64,000 nucleotides of DNA. It comes from Amylostereum areolatum. Its lineage: Eukaryota; Basidiomycota; Agaricomycetes; Russulales; Stereaceae. Of the stretch, positions 10,272-21,902 are shown in pieces; position 1 is the first letter of the stretch; each line of letters begins with the position of its first letter. The stretch covers positions 372,001 through 436,000 of the forward strand of contig SAXG01000032.1 of assembly GCA_012932865.1 (NCBI GenBank), read 5' to 3'. Under the pieces are notes generated by a model. The model was not told the DNA's origin. It was given only the letters and a program-made list of their open reading frames with translations, and did not search any database. A program made the position numbers and the translations under genes.

Positions 10272-12218
10272 TCAGAACCCAAACAGCCACAGTCCCGCGT
10301 CCATGCGCGGGTACGCGGACCGCCCCCATTCGTCCCACTGCACCATCTGCGCCACCGCCTTGAGCCACCCGATCTGCAACGGCGACACAGCGCACTCGGC
10401 GATCTTCAGGAGCTTGAGCCCCACGCCCGCCGCACGGCGCTTCTTCAGGACCTCCGCGAGGGCGCCGCCGGCGTCGTACTGATACGGCAGGTCGCGGTCA
10501 TACGCCGCCATCAGGTCCACAGCGACGAGCGTGAACGAGACGAGGTTGAGGAGGGGAAACGGGGGCTCCGCGGACGCGATCGCGCGCGACAGCGCGAGGC
10601 CCGCCGTGCCCTTTCCGAGCAGGTGCTCGACGCTCGGACAGCCCCTCACGATCTCCGCGCCTTCGTCCTCCGACCACGCGCGATGGCCCATCATCACCGC
10701 CAGCGCGCGCAGCTTGTGCAGCGGCAGTGCGCGCACGATCCGCTGCACCACGCTCAGGTCCTGGGGGATGGGGACGGCCGCGGGCCACGCCAGCGCGAGT
10801 TCGATGGCGGGCGTCGCCTCGAGCGCGTACGACGCCAGGTTCTCCGTGACGAGGCACGCGTTCCAGCCTGTGGCGTGCAGCGTCGGAGGGAGGGACGTCG
10901 AGGACAGGACGAGGGTTTGAACCCCTTCGGCGTTCGCAGGCTCCGGCCCCGCGCCGAGGCGAAGGTGCGAGGCCACCCAATCCAGGAGGTGGTGAAACTC
11001 GACGTCGGTCGGGAGACGCGTGCTACAGTGCAGGTCGAGCGCGGTGGAGGGGGGAAGAACGAGGTGGCGCAGAAGGCGCGTGCAGTCGTGCACGGTGCCT
11101 TCCAGGCCGAGCAGGCTCAGGTGGGGAAGCGGCGCCGCGGGGACGTCCCCCGGCGGATCGACTCGGTCGGGCAGGCAGTTCTTGAGCACCAGGCTTTGGA
11201 GGTGCGGCATGTTGCGCAGAACGTCGAGGAAGCGCGAGAGGGTGGTGGACGCAGAGTCGGCGGTCTCGGGAGCGACGGCGTCTGGACCCGGTCCTGGCTG
11301 TGGAGGCGCGCCTGACGCGGGGATGGAAAGGTTGACGGGGGAGGTGACGTGAAGGTGTTCGAGCCCGTGAAAGAGGGAAGATGACCAGAGGAATCGGAAT
11401 CCGTTCAGGAGAACGCGGCGGAGACGGGGGGTGTGGGTGGCGAAAAGGGCGAACGGAAGGGTCAAGGCTTCGATGCTAGCAAGGCTCGTCAGACTGAGCC
11501 CCTCAAGGAGCGGCGCGGGCCCTGTGAACGACTTGACGAGACGCTGCATGGTGGCATACGGCGCCCGCAGTTTGAGCTGTTGTATGTGGGACATGTGACC
11601 GGTCAACATAGTTTTCTCGTCGGGAGGAGGAGGCCTGGTGCCTGCGTTTGCGGGTACTGCATGCTGCGCGTTTCGAGAAGAGAGGGCGGGCGGGATGTCG
11701 CGTTCGAAGACGATGGGCGCCGCCCTCGAGCGGACGAGCATTTCTTCGACCCAGCGATTTCCGAGCGCGAAGCAGATCTCCGTCCACAGGCACGGCTGGT
11801 CCAGCGCGAGCTGCCTCCAACGCCGGCAGACGTGCGTGACCGTGATCCACCCGAGCTGCACCTGGGACATCGACGGCGGATCCGCCTCCTCGTCTTTATC
11901 GTCCCAAACATAGTTGTCCGACCCTGGGGGCTGGTTGATGGCGTGTATGGAGAAGATTCCGGACATGATTTCGGGGGGAAGGCGCGAGATGGAAGCCAGC
12001 GCGTTGCGGCGCGTTTTGAACGCGCAGAGGACGTCGTGGATGGCTGCGAGCTCGCGGTCGACGTCCCGCCGACTGTCCGCGAGTGTTCCGACATGCCTCT
12101 GCGATAAGGAGCGGTCATACGAGGACAATCGAGGATGTGCGGCGGCATTCCAATACGCAGCGATACCGTCGACGCTCGAACTGTATACATTATCGAAGCT
12201 GTAGGATGTTCCGTTCAT
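10272..12218 (-). CDS. F-box protein 2 with LRR-like repeats
   Basis: The reading frame is uninterrupted. The first ATG in frame is at 12218 (MNGTSYSFDNVYSS); the frame stays open further upstream but only with non-ATG codons, so 12218 is chosen. A coiled segment (RRDVDRELAAIHDVLCAFK) precedes the F-box ISRLPPEIMSGIFSIHAIN, and VTHVCRRWRQLALDQPCLW follows. The rest contains leucine-rich blocks and ends in LKAVAQMVQWDEWG. The product of about 648 residues is probably an SCF substrate receptor. It shares the N-terminal layout of the F-box gene at 25567, including the AINQP insert after the F-box. Confidence 0.82.
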   Translation of the reverse strand: MNGTSYSFDNVYSSSVDGIAAYWNAAAHPRLSSYDRSLSQRHVGTLADSRRDVDRELAAIHDVLCAFKTRRNALASISRLPPEIMSGIFSIHAINQPPGSDNYVWDDKDEEADPPSMSQVQLGWITVTHVCRRWRQLALDQPCLWTEICFALGNRWVEEMLVRSRAAPIVFERDIPPALSSRNAQHAVPANAGTRPPPPDEKTMLTGHMSHIQQLKLRAPYATMQRLVKSFTGPAPLLEGLSLTSLASIEALTLPFALFATHTPRLRRVLLNGFRFLWSSSLFHGLEHLHVTSPVNLSIPASGAPPQPGPGPDAVAPETADSASTTLSRFLDVLRNMPHLQSLVLKNCLPDRVDPPGDVPAAPLPHLSLLGLEGTVHDCTRLLRHLVLPPSTALDLHCSTRLPTDVEFHHLLDWVASHLRLGAGPEPANAEGVQTLVLSSTSLPPTLHATGWNACLVTENLASYALEATPAIELALAWPAAVPIPQDLSVVQRIVRALPLHKLRALAVMMGHRAWSEDEGAEIVRGCPSVEHLLGKGTAGLALSRAIASAEPPFPLLNLVSFTLVAVDLMAAYDRDLPYQYDAGGALAEVLKKRRAAGVGLKLLKIAECAVSPLQIGWLKAVAQMVQWDEWGRSAYPRMDAGLWLFGF

Positions 12219-14272
12219 CCAGGGAGCGACGAGCTGACCTTTCCATATGGCAAGGCGAGTTTGGTTTGTATTGCGTTCGTCCGAATCGTGTGTGCCCTGT
12301 CCGGGAAATTGGCTGTAGAGTGTCTCACAAGTATGCTGCCGCGGCACTGCGGCGGGTCCTACTCTGCCCTACTGATTAGCAGCGATCTTCCCAGCGACGA
12401 GCTGTGATAGGGAGACGCACAGCTTCTGCAAGGCTTAAAATACGACGACGGGTGAATAGAGAACGTAACGCGGCGGTACTGGGAGGCCCGGGGGAGGCTG
12501 TGGTCTGAGAGAAGGAGAGAAAGGAAACCGCAAATTTGAAAAACGCCCCACGTTTTTTTATTGGTCACCTGACACGTGATTGCTCGTGGCACCGTGGCCA
12601 GGCTGAGGCTGTCTTTAGTTTCTGACTCTCTACTTGCTCTCTACGTCGCTCATTCGAGATGAGAATGTCAGCGGTGAATGCGTACGTCTCTTACATCGCC
12701 CAATGCACGCATGCAGTGAAGAAACTGATAAAGGCTTTGTACCGTTCTCTTACAGGAACAGGTTTTCGTACCGATTCCCCGACCAGTCCCACCTTCCCGA
12801 TCCAAGTTGTATCTCAATCGCGTGCTGTTGACTTCTCAAGAGAACCGTTAGCCCCAGATGGTCGTGCATCTTCTCCGGAGCGACCAACTAGATGCCGATG
12901 GTCATGAGCTCATAGGGAGCGTTGAAACACCTTTCGGTCTAAGGGCCAGACGGTGCGTTCATTTTGCCTCGTAACCCCCGGCTGTTCCCATTTCTTCCCC
13001 CGTTCATGACGGTGCGATTCTTTCACATTATTCTCGGAGAGAATACTGAGGTACGCACCGTTTACACGTGGACCGGCGAGGGCGAACGGTGGTTGTATAC
13101 GTAGGACGGCGGGCGGTGGATGTTCTTGCATCAGTTCTGGCTTTCGGAGGCCCGCGAGGGAAGCGCGACTTGGATAACAACGCGGACCGACTCCTCCCGT
13201 CCCAGCATCGTGGTGCCAGGTCTCCCGCCCGCCCGCGTGTGCTCGAGCGCTCATCGTGCGATGGACAAGGTTCCCGCGTAACGCCCTTCTCCCTATCACG
13301 AACGCCTATCCTGGATAACTGAACTTCTATTCTCAGACGCCAGCCTCCCACGCGGCAATCCCTGCGCGGAGCCCTCCGATGTTCCCTAGTACATTGCCCC
13401 GCACACGGAGTGGGAACAAGCTTACGATTCGGAGCGCGGTGTCGGGACGCTGAGGTTTGAACTGTTTCAATGAGCGAATCGACGTCGATCGGGCGATGGT
13501 AGGTGCATCGGGGTCCTATCTGGATAAGGGGAAGCTCATCCCGTACGAGGGACGGGTACGTGCGATTGGTGCATCGCTTTTTCGCCGCGTGAGATTGACC
13601 CGTTTCTATCCTCGTCCCCAGGCCGCAGCGCCGATCGCCATGTATTGTTGCTGTATCCAATAGGCTCCAAGGCTTGGGGGTGCGGGTTGCCCCCCTGCTG
13701 CTTGCAGAAGCCTGTCTGCAACCAAGAAAGACTAGGTCTGACGTTGTCGGAGAGCAAAGGAGCAACACCACTCGTCACGATCCCAGTGAGCTCCCACAGA
13801 GTCTCCCACCCCCGCCAAATCTTTCTGGCGCCTACCGCCGTGTCGGCCGCCAGCGTCTAAGAATACGACGACGGGCACGTCGATGCCGCGGCGGATTTTC
13901 GTAAGTATGGCTATTGGGTGGTCACGGTCCTGGGCTTTGCTTTCTTCAACTGTGGTTTCCTCTTACAACACGTTTCTCGAACGACGCGGTGGATCACATC
14001 TCAAATCCGCCCAAACGTCCACACGCCATCGACACGCACCTTGGAGGGCCATGGGGTCTGCCGGCCGAGGTGGTTCGGGGGAGTCTATTGCTCCTTTTTG
14101 CTCCAAGCCTGCCCAGAAATGGATAGAGTAAGTACAGAATGGAATTGAATGGCATTTTCGCATCTCGGGGCGACAGGGACTCGAGACGCCCGGACGAAGA
14201 AGGCATCACCGCGTTCCATCATGTTCGTGTGACGGCAGCGCCCTCGCCGCTTCTGAGAGTGTAACTGCAGAG
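12219..14272. other. 2-kb region with no gene recognised
   Basis: A CACGTG E-box lies at about 12575. Several open frames exist, including a 247-codon minus-strand frame at 13028-13771, but they start without ATG or are Arg/Ser-rich in the way of non-coding GC-rich DNA, and none resembles a family. No repeat structure was found. Confidence 0.45.
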
Positions 14273-14279
14273 TATATAG
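14273..14279 (+). promoter_or_regulatory. TATA box of the Zn2Cys6 gene
   Basis: TATATAG stands 65 bp before the ATG at 14344, followed by a pyrimidine-rich leader, the usual arrangement for fungal promoters. Confidence 0.5.
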
Positions 14280-14343
14280 CTTCGAAGGCCCTGGGTGTCC
14301 TCTTGCGCCCGCCCTCTTCCTCTTCCCCTTCCCCTTCCCGACC

Positions 14344-17300
14344 ATGACCTCCACGATGCAATACTTCGACCCTCAAGACCCCGTATGGAACGACGACCCG
14401 TATCGTCGATCCTCGCATGGCTACCCTTCTCACAATTTCGCCTCCTCTGCTCCGTTCAACCCCTCGAACCCCCAATGGTCTGCGCAGCAGCAACCTGCGT
14501 ATACCTACCATGCGATCTCCGATCCAGGTTCGCAGGCGTACGAGGCTGAGCTTCAAAACATGTATCTCAACTCGAGTTTCGGCCCCATGGCCCCCGATCC
14601 CGATTCAAGCGTTAGCGTTTACGAGCCCACGTACACCTCGGCGAACAACTACGGTGCGTCATGCGGGGTGTTTCGGACAGACTACCCCGTCTGACGATCT
14701 TGCGCGTGTCGCGCGCATAGCCTCGAGCTTACCCTCGAACGACGGATACTTCCCGTCTGACCCGTTCTATGGCGCCTCGCAGGCCTACCCGGCGGCATTC
14801 CAGACCTCCCCCGTCGACACATCCTCAGCGTCTTCGATGTCCTGTCCCACCCCCGATCCCCCAATGCATCCGGGGCTCGCTCCGACAATAGCCCCACAAT
14901 CTCCGCCGTTCGATGACGTTCCTGGGTTCTTTCCCATCCAAGCACAACTTGGCCACGGTGGCCCGGACCCCGCCAGCCCAAACTCTCTGCACAAGGCATC
15001 GACCGGCGCCAACGTCCGTCCACGGCCTCCAGGGGCTTGCGCGCGATGCAAAAGACTCAAGGTGAGCAACCTTCGCGGCGCCTGCTCTATCTCGCAAGCG
15101 CTGACCAACCCCACCAGATGAAATGCATATTCCCAGAGGGCGCGATGGATTGCGCGCGATGTGCCAGCGGGCGGCATGAATGTCTTGTCGAGGGGCGTAA
15201 GCCACGAACGCCTGGGTAGGTCGACTTCCACTTTGGGGGCAACCGATGGGTCACGCTGACGACGTGATGTATGATGCAGACAGCGAGAGCAGCTCCTCCG
15301 ACAGATCCGCGCGAAGAATGAAGCGATCAATGAGCACCTCGAATCCCTAGAGCACTCGGCGCTCACCACCCCGCTCTCCCTCGTGCCGTCTCTCCTCCCG
15401 CTCAGCGCTAGGGAGCGCGAGATCTACCGCGAGGTTCTCACTTGGCTCGAGAAGCGCCCCGCTCCCCAGCGCACCGTCGAGCGCTCGTACGCGCTCATCG
15501 ACACCTCCGAGCTCGAAGACTACCCGTCAGATGAGGACGACGAGGACGTTCTGATGGACGATCCTTCCCCGCCTTCTTCGGCCGTGAGTGTGCGGTCTTC
15601 GTCGCGCCGATCGCAGTTCGACGAGGCTGCGCCGCTGGGTTTGTTCTCGAAAGGGTCGAATAAGTTCGGGCGGGCGTCGCCTTTATCGTCGACGATGTCT
15701 GCGTCCGGGCTGGGGATCGCGAACCCGCTCTTGTTCAAAAGCAGTATGTTTGGCTCTTTCCATCGATCACGTTCTATGGGCTGACTGTCTTCCAGAAGGC
15801 CCGTATTCGGATTTGAATCTGCGAAGGATCATCGTAGAACGTGAACTCGTTCCCGAGATCCTGCTGTCAGGCCTGGTGTCCACTCAAGAAGCGAAAATAT
15901 TGTTCGAGATGTAAGCTGCGACTTGTTTCAGGGTCTGCACAGTCGTTGACCTTGTACCCTCCAGTTTCTTTGAACATATCAACGTGAGCCGCACGGTTCA
16001 GGGGGCTTAGCGGTGGCATTAACCTTCGCTTATGTCTAGCCTTTCATCACCCTCCTCGACGAGAACATCCACAATGCCGCCTCGGTCTTGCGAAGGAGTC
16101 CTTTCCTTTTCACCGTCAGTGAGTGATTATTCGCAGTTCATGTCGTCTGCGCATGGCTTACTCTATGTCTCGTAGTTTGTGCCGTCTCTTCTCGATTTTA
16201 CAGGCCAAGGAAGGACCTGTATAAAATGGCCATGCATTTCGCCAAGGTTGCAGCGGCGTCCGCCGTCATCGACGGCTGGAAATGCGTCGAGACGGTTCAA
16301 GCGTACCTCGTCCTCGCCTCGTACCCTCCTCCGACAAAGAGGAAGGAGGATGATCGCAGCTGGATATACACCGGGATCGCTATGCGGTATGTTCGAATTC
16401 CTCGTCTGTTTTCTCCGCCCATCGCTAAGCGCGATGTCTTGGGGTAGGATTGCGATGGAGCTCAACTTCAATAAACTGCCGACAACACAGTCATCGGACG
16501 AGAGGGTGGAGCGCGAGGCGTTCAATAATCAGCGTACCTGGGTGGTGTGCTGGGCGCTGGACAGCTCAACGTCCCTCGAGATGGGCGTTGTCCCCAGTGC
16601 GCCGGAAGACGCGGTTCGTCCTTTCCTTTCCTCCGTCCGACGACTGCACGAATATGATGCTCACCAAAGGTGTAGATCATCGTCAACCTCGCCGAGTGGG
16701 CTTCGTCGTCCCGGTTCCAGACCGAGTCAGACTTGGGACTGCCGGGGATCATCGGCCTGCTACGCATCGTGAGGTCGTTCTCTTCCACCGTGCAGTCCTC
16801 GGCGGCGGCTGTCTCGAACCCGATGCAGGTTGGTTTTTTTTGTTCACTCGCATACGATGGGGCGCCCTCATTTCACTTCGCAGAAAAACAACGTTGGGCG
16901 TCTTATTGACTCGTTCGACGCCAAGCTGCTGGGATCGGCATCCGCAATTCAGGACGTGAACACGCCGGTGCTGCTCATACACATGGCGTCCTAGTACGCA
17001 TACTCCCCTCTCATTACCGACGCCCGCCTCTTACCCACCCATACAGCCTACGTCAGTATTGCCGTCTCGTCGTGTTTTGGTTCGGCTTCCAAGTGGAGCA
17101 GAAGTCCCGATCCTCATCGGCGCGGTACCTCCTGCGGGTGCGTCGGCCTTCTTCACGTCTTCGTCTTCTTTCTAACTCGATATATGCTAACCTTTCAATG
17201 GGCACAATTAACCAGGGCATGGACGCTGCGTTCGACCTTCTCAATACGTGGACGCGCGAGCTCTCCGGGACCGGTCACATGGGATACGCGCCCGATTTCC

Positions 17301-17658
17301 TCTACGCCGGCGCGGGATTCGCGGGGACGTTCCTCCTGAAGGTGCGTGCGCCCCTCCTCCCGAGTCATGCTCGGAATATGACGATTGCGCCTCGTGATGC
17401 TTATCGTTGCTTCTTGCGTTCGTTTCGTTGCCTTTTTTCGCACAGCTCCTGCACCCCAATTTCAAGGCGCTCACCACGGACGAGCAGCGGAAGGACATGG
17501 TCGACATGGTCCAGAACACGATCCGCACGCTCGGATCGGACGAGATCGCGGCGGACGAACAGCATGCGCCGCACCAGTTCTCGGTCTTCCTCGACAACTT
17601 GCTGCAGGGAACTTTGGGGCTGTGGGAGCAATCGTCCGAGGCATACATCGAGCAGTGA
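14344..17658 (+). CDS. Zn2Cys6 fungal-specific transcription factor
   Basis: The ATG at 14344 gives MTSTMQYFDPQDPVWND. A Pro/Ser-rich N-terminus leads to the binuclear zinc cluster, split by an intron near 15062-15117: CARCKRLK joins MKCIFPEGAMDCARC and then HEC, a CX2CX6CX8CX2CX6C pattern. A short helical linker follows (LLRQIRAKNEAINEH). The middle-homology (fungal-specific TF) domain runs from about 15780 onward, including YSDLNLRRIIVERELVPEIL, FHEHIN-like FFEHIN, WKCVETVQAYLVLA and IAMELNFNK. The frame ends LGLWEQSSEAYIEQ. There are about ten small introns and the product is roughly 700 residues. It should bind CGG-type half sites in the nucleus, but target genes cannot be inferred. Confidence 0.85.
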
Positions 17659-18152
17659 TCCGATTCGCCTCTTCCCTCCCTTCGTGCCGCATGCCGGCTT
17701 CCCTCGCCTTCCCTTAACATATCTCACCTCTCATCTTGCATCCGTGGATAGCTACCGTCGTAGCAAAAATAGGGTTTAAAGGAGGACCGTGCGGTGCGCG
17801 TCCTCGGTAAGCAGTATCGCCGTTTTCTTGGAGTTGTATGCTATGTTAGTGTGTTTATAGACCACCGATTACTTACGCTACCCCTGCGTCCTCTTGCGCT
17901 TACTTGTACCACCATATGTAGCTTAGTATCGCCCACTCCCCCCCCCCCGTCGAAGTCTCGTACCGTGTATGATTGATGGTATACATATCGAACAGAGACA
18001 TGTGTTTAATATGACCTGCAGGATTCGGGCTCGCCGGCGGACAGGGTGAGGCGTCGTACCAGGGAGATGTCCCGACGAAGATGGGCTCGGGGGGCTGGTG
18101 CACATCACGTCGCGGCTGCAACGCCCGACTAGCCTCCGTTGGTGGTGGCTGA
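17659..18152. other. Intergenic, nothing recognised
   Basis: Downstream of the transcription factor; no gene or clear regulatory site was seen. Confidence 0.4.
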
Positions 18153-18657
18153 CCTTACTCGAAAGAGGTCGTTCCAACGCCGGACCCTGCCACGCGGGTA
18201 CGCGAGTCACAAAATTCGGCAGGCGTATCGTATACCTCGCACTGGCCCGGGACAACGCCGCTTTCGAAGAAAGGGGCGTTTGGGGGGGGGGGGGGGGGGG
18301 GGGTATGGGGCAAGTACAGAGTTCAAGGTGGCGTCCAAGACGGTGCATATGAGTCGGATGCCCCCGGTTCGGAAACGACGTTCCGCTGGATCAGTGGAAG
18401 ATTAATCACGCTGCCGCCGCCCGACACCGCGTGGCTCAGCCAGGAGAGTTTGGGAAAGACGGCAGCCGACTGGCTGAGTTTCCTACAGAAGTTAGCGGTT
18501 CTGAATGCGTTGAAGGGGCCAAGCTTCAAGGGGGCGGTGTTTTTTGTCCCGAGGATCAGTGTGTGATAGTAGGTGGAACACGCACCGAAGATGAGCCATG
18601 TGTATACCATGCTGAGCGTAGCCGTCCGCAGGGCCTTGGCTTTCGCTGCTGGTGCGT
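18153..18657 (+). pseudogene. Unrecognised coding-like segment with poly-Gly tract
   Basis: One plus-strand frame is open for 138 codons (18153-18569) without any ATG, preceded in frame by a TGA at 18150. It encodes FRWISGRLITLPPPDTAWL and KTAADWLSFLQKLAVLNALK, which read like real protein. A 22-base G run inside it would encode polyglycine. A possible 54-base intron starting GTGTTTTTTG would extend it to MSHVYTMLSVAVRRALAFAAG. No start codon or family was found, so it may be an internal exon or a relic. A 95-codon minus-strand frame (18323-18610) overlaps and cannot be fully excluded as the real one. Confidence 0.3.
18282..18303. repeat. 22-base G homopolymer
   Basis: An uninterrupted run of 22 G. 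Its length is likely to be unreliable in sequencing and variable between strains. Confidence 0.9.
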
Positions 18658-19799
18658 GATGTTTCTTTCGTTGGGAGGTTAGGTCGTAGTGGACATGGGA
18701 GGACTTGATTCATGGGCGAGAAGTAAGGCATGCTGCCAGTCGGCTTCCAGACAAAATGCGTGGTTTCATCTTTCAAGAGCTTCGAGGCCACTGACACTTA
18801 CCGTGCGTTTCTGACGCAGTGAACCGTCGCAGTTGATTTTTTGTCCCGAACCTCCTCTAGGATTTACCGTGTGCATGGCACGCGTTTTCCTTTGAGAAAG
18901 GCTACCTTAATCATATTGGATGATGTGAACGGGCGGTTGTAAGTGCCACCAACTTCAAGCAAGTAAGTTAGACTCGGAGACCGTGACCGGGCTACGTACA
19001 CCTTACTTACTCTGAGTCTGTGACGCCAGTGTTGGTGCGACCTTGGTCTGATTCCACGGATTGGATTATGCTTGAAGTCGCTCGTGCGCAGCTTCAGTTT
19101 ATTCCATGGGATCCCCAGCGGCCATCGCACTTGGGGGGGGACCGGAAGGGCAATGGCAGTTGAACTTGATTATGTAACACGAAAGTCCCAAACGATGAAC
19201 GTGGACAAAGACCACCTCTTCGCGCATCCGCTTAGGTGTGATTCGAGAGCACACACCTGCTAGTACAAGCGGACTTTGCCCTGCTTCGAATTCGATGGGA
19301 CAATTTGAAGGGACTTCACTGGAGTGGCGGCGGGAGATTCAGAAAAGCGCGGGTGGCGGTGGCCACATTCCCACGATGGGCAACTGCAAGTCAACTTCCG
19401 ACTCTCCGGGTAGCGATCTTCGCGTCTGCGAACCGGTTCCTTCCTCGAGAAAAAATCGCACAAATACCCACATGTACCCCATCGCTTTGACCAGGTCGTG
19501 CAGGTGCGCGTCCGTGGAGAATGGGGCCGGTTGCGCGGTGGAGAGCGAATGCGAGCGCGTTGGCGCGGGGAATTTTCTCTGGCCTTCATCGCTTCTCAAT
19601 CGGAATCTTATGGCGGATTTCTCCTGATTCGTTGTGCGATTTTCCGAGCGCACGGACCATGCGTCTCCCAATCTTCCAACCTCCCCCACCCCCCGAACTT
19701 CCCTAATTTAGTGCCCGTCGCTCGCTGTGCCACACAACACCGCCCGACGACCCTCACAGCCAGCTCTCAGCGTTCTCAACCATTTTGTGCGCAACAACC
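18658..19799. other. Intergenic before the ubinuclein-like gene
   Basis: Short open frames occur on both strands but none is convincing. The last 150 bases before 19800 are pyrimidine-rich leader with CCACCC-type words. Confidence 0.4.
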
Positions 19800-21902
19800 A
19801 TGGATTCCGACGTGGAGATGCTCGAGGGGAAGCCTCGTGTCGTCGTGGCATCATCCTCGCCACGCGCCGACGCCTCCCGCCTTCCTTCCCCCATCGTCGT
19901 CGACGGCGCCGACTCCCCCATCACCGTCGTCGACAGCGACAAGCCCGAGCCCGCCTCCGCCCCCCGCTCCTCCAGCCACATTAACATCAATGCCATCAAA
20001 CCCGACCCCCCTGCGAGCTCCGCCCCGTCTCCCGCCCCCGCCCCCGCCCCGACCACCAAACCCAAGTCCACCAAGCATCGGCAGCGCTCGCCGTCACCCT
20101 CGCCCCCGCCCGCCCCGCCGCCGCCGCTCCAAACCATCCGCCTCGACATCTCGCTCGGCGGCCCCGATAACTACGAAGTCGACATCGCCTTCATGGCCAA
20201 GGAGACCGGCCAGCGCCCGCCGACGCCCCCGCCCGCCGTGAAGCAGTACGAGTCCGAGTCCGAGGGCGAGGACGCCAAGGACAAAGACGCCCCCGACGAC
20301 GGCGGCAAAGGCAAGAAGAAGAAGGTGCGTAGCACGTGCCTGCCTCGCCTCTCCCCGTCCTCACCCATCTCCCACCCACCGCAGAAGAAAAACCTCGGGG
20401 CCGAGTACTACGACCTCAACGACCCCTTCATCGACGACTCGGAGCTCGCCGTCGACGAGCGCACCTACTTTGCCCAGACCAAGCAGCAGGGCTTCTACGT
20501 CTCCTCCGGCGAGGTCGCCCTCCTCAAGGACAAGACCCCCAAGAAGCCAAAGTCGAAACGCCCCGCGCTGCCCCCACCCGAGCCCATCGCCGGCCCGAGC
20601 AACTTTCCCCACGCCCATCCCCAGCACACCCTCCTCGGCCGCAAGGACAAGGACAAGGAGAAGGAGAAGGAAAAGGAGAACGGCACGCGCGAGGCCCCCA
20701 TCGCGCTCATCTCCGACGCGGAGGACGTCAGCAGCGCGAACGGGAAGCGCAAGAGCCTCGGACCGTCCGACGGCGGCAGGAAGAAACGCAAGGTGGCCGA
20801 GATCGTGAGTGCGCCTCCGTCCGCCCCCGCGCGCGTCTCACACCGTGCGCACAGCAGCCCTTCCACCCCGAGCTCGAAGAGGCCTTCGACGACCTCAAGT
20901 CCGCCATCGCCAAGGGTGAGCGTCCTCGCGTCCGCCGCATCTCCCGCGCTCACGCCTCCTTCCGCAGAGAGCTGGGAAACCAAGGGCAAGTTCCCCCAGC
21001 AGCTCAAGCCGCGGCTCTGCCAGGTCGCGCTCAAGGCGATCCGCCTCAACGAGTACGACGACAACTTTTTCAACATCATGCCCCGGCTCTTCCCCTACAA
21101 CCGTTTCACCATGAGCGTGCGTCCCCCGTCCCCCCCTTTTTCGTCTCGCGCTCACGTCCGATGCGCCCGCGCAGAAACTCATCAAACGCCTCATCTTCCC
21201 CGAACACATGGCGCTCCTCGTCACCCGGCAGGACGAGATCCTCCTCGAGCTCAAGGGCCTCGCGGACGAGGGCTTCCCCAAGGCGGAGGAGGAGTGGGAA
21301 CGGAGCGTCGCGGCCAGGCGTACGTCCGCGTCCACTGCCCCCAGCCTCCGCTCACGCTCACCGTCCCCGCAGAAAAACGGCAGGAGAAGGCCAAGGCGGA
21401 CGGCACGCTGCCCGAAGAGGTGCCGTCGACGCCGCCGGACGCGGTGTCGGTCCCGATGGACGTCGACAAGGCGGACGACGGCGAGGGCAAGGACGGGAAG
21501 GAGGACAAGGCGGGCCATCCGCCGGGCAAGCGGTACCGGCTGACGGAGCGCATGAAGGGCCTCATCTGGAACCTGGTCTGCCTCAGCAACGAGTGCTGCC
21601 GGATCGAGAACGAGAAGAAGTGGGTCGGGGGCCCCTCTGCGTCTGTCGTCGCCGCTGACCGTTGTTGGTTAGCACGTTGGAGGGCTCGACCACGCAGGTT
21701 AGCGAGCAGGGCCTGCGCAAGGTGCTCTACCAGAAGATTGTCGCGGCGTTCCCCGAGGGCTGGATGTCCTCGGGCCAAATCTCGCGAGACGGTATGTTCC
21801 TCTTCCCCAACGTCCTGTGTTCTTACTCTTTTACTGACATCGGACCCAGTGAGCGTCATGAAGAAGAAATTCGAGAAGGAGGCGATGGAGAACGACAGCT
21901 GA
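19800..21902 (+). CDS. Ubinuclein/Hpc2-like subunit of the HIR histone chaperone
   Basis: The ATG at 19800 (MDSDVEMLEGKPRVV) is in good context. After a Pro/Ser-rich N-terminus, the Hpc2-related domain is clear in the exon at about 20385-20540: GAEYYDLNDPFIDDSELAV then YFAQTKQQGFYVSSGEV. Lys-rich linkers follow (KDKDKEKEKEKE, GRKKRKVAEI). The C-terminal half has ubinuclein middle-domain features: AIRLNEYDDNFFNIMPRLFP, IFPEHMALLVTRQDEIL and LTERMKGLIWNLVCLSNE. It ends VMKKKFEKEAMENDS. Family members act with HIRA/Hir1 in replication-independent H3-H4 deposition in the nucleus. Six or seven short introns are needed and no broken exon was seen. Confidence 0.85.
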   Translation: MDSDVEMLEGKPRVVVASSSPRADASRLPSPIVVDGADSPITVVDSDKPEPASAPRSSSHININAIKPDPPASSAPSPAPAPAPTTKPKSTKHRQRSPSPSPPPAPPPPLQTIRLDISLGGPDNYEVDIAFMAKETGQRPPTPPPAVKQYESESEGEDAKDKDAPDDGGKGKKKKVRSTCLPRLSPSSPISHPPQKKNLGAEYYDLNDPFIDDSELAVDERTYFAQTKQQGFYVSSGEVALLKDKTPKKPKSKRPALPPPEPIAGPSNFPHAHPQHTLLGRKDKDKEKEKEKENGTREAPIALISDAEDVSSANGKRKSLGPSDGGRKKRKVAEIVSAPPSAPARVSHRAHSSPSTPSSKRPSTTSSPPSPRVSVLASAASPALTPPSAESWETKGKFPQQLKPRLCQVALKAIRLNEYDDNFFNIMPRLFPYNRFTMSVRPPSPPFSSRAHVRCARAETHQTPHLPRTHGAPRHPAGRDPPRAQGPRGRGLPQGGGGVGTERRGQAYVRVHCPQPPLTLTVPAEKRQEKAKADGTLPEEVPSTPPDAVSVPMDVDKADDGEGKDGKEDKAGHPPGKRYRLTERMKGLIWNLVCLSNECCRIENEKKWVGGPSASVVAADRCWLARWRARPRRLASRACARCSTRRLSRRSPRAGCPRAKSRETVCSSSPTSCVLTLLLTSDPVSVMKKKFEKEAMENDS

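Noticed and set aside
11433..12107. 224-codon plus-strand frame
   Set aside because: Antisense shadow of F-box gene 2.
13028..13771. 247-codon minus-strand open frame
   Set aside because: It begins without ATG, is Arg/Ser/Pro-rich as expected of a random frame in GC-rich DNA, and has no motif.
18323..18610. 95-codon minus-strand ORF starting MVYTWLIFGACSTYY
   Set aside because: It overlaps a longer plus-strand coding-like frame; neither has a known relative, so it was not listed as a gene but remains possible.
20336..21658. 440-codon plus-strand frame inside the ubinuclein-like gene
   Set aside because: It is an out-of-frame reading of GC-rich exons and introns that carry clear Hpc2/ubinuclein motifs in the other frame.
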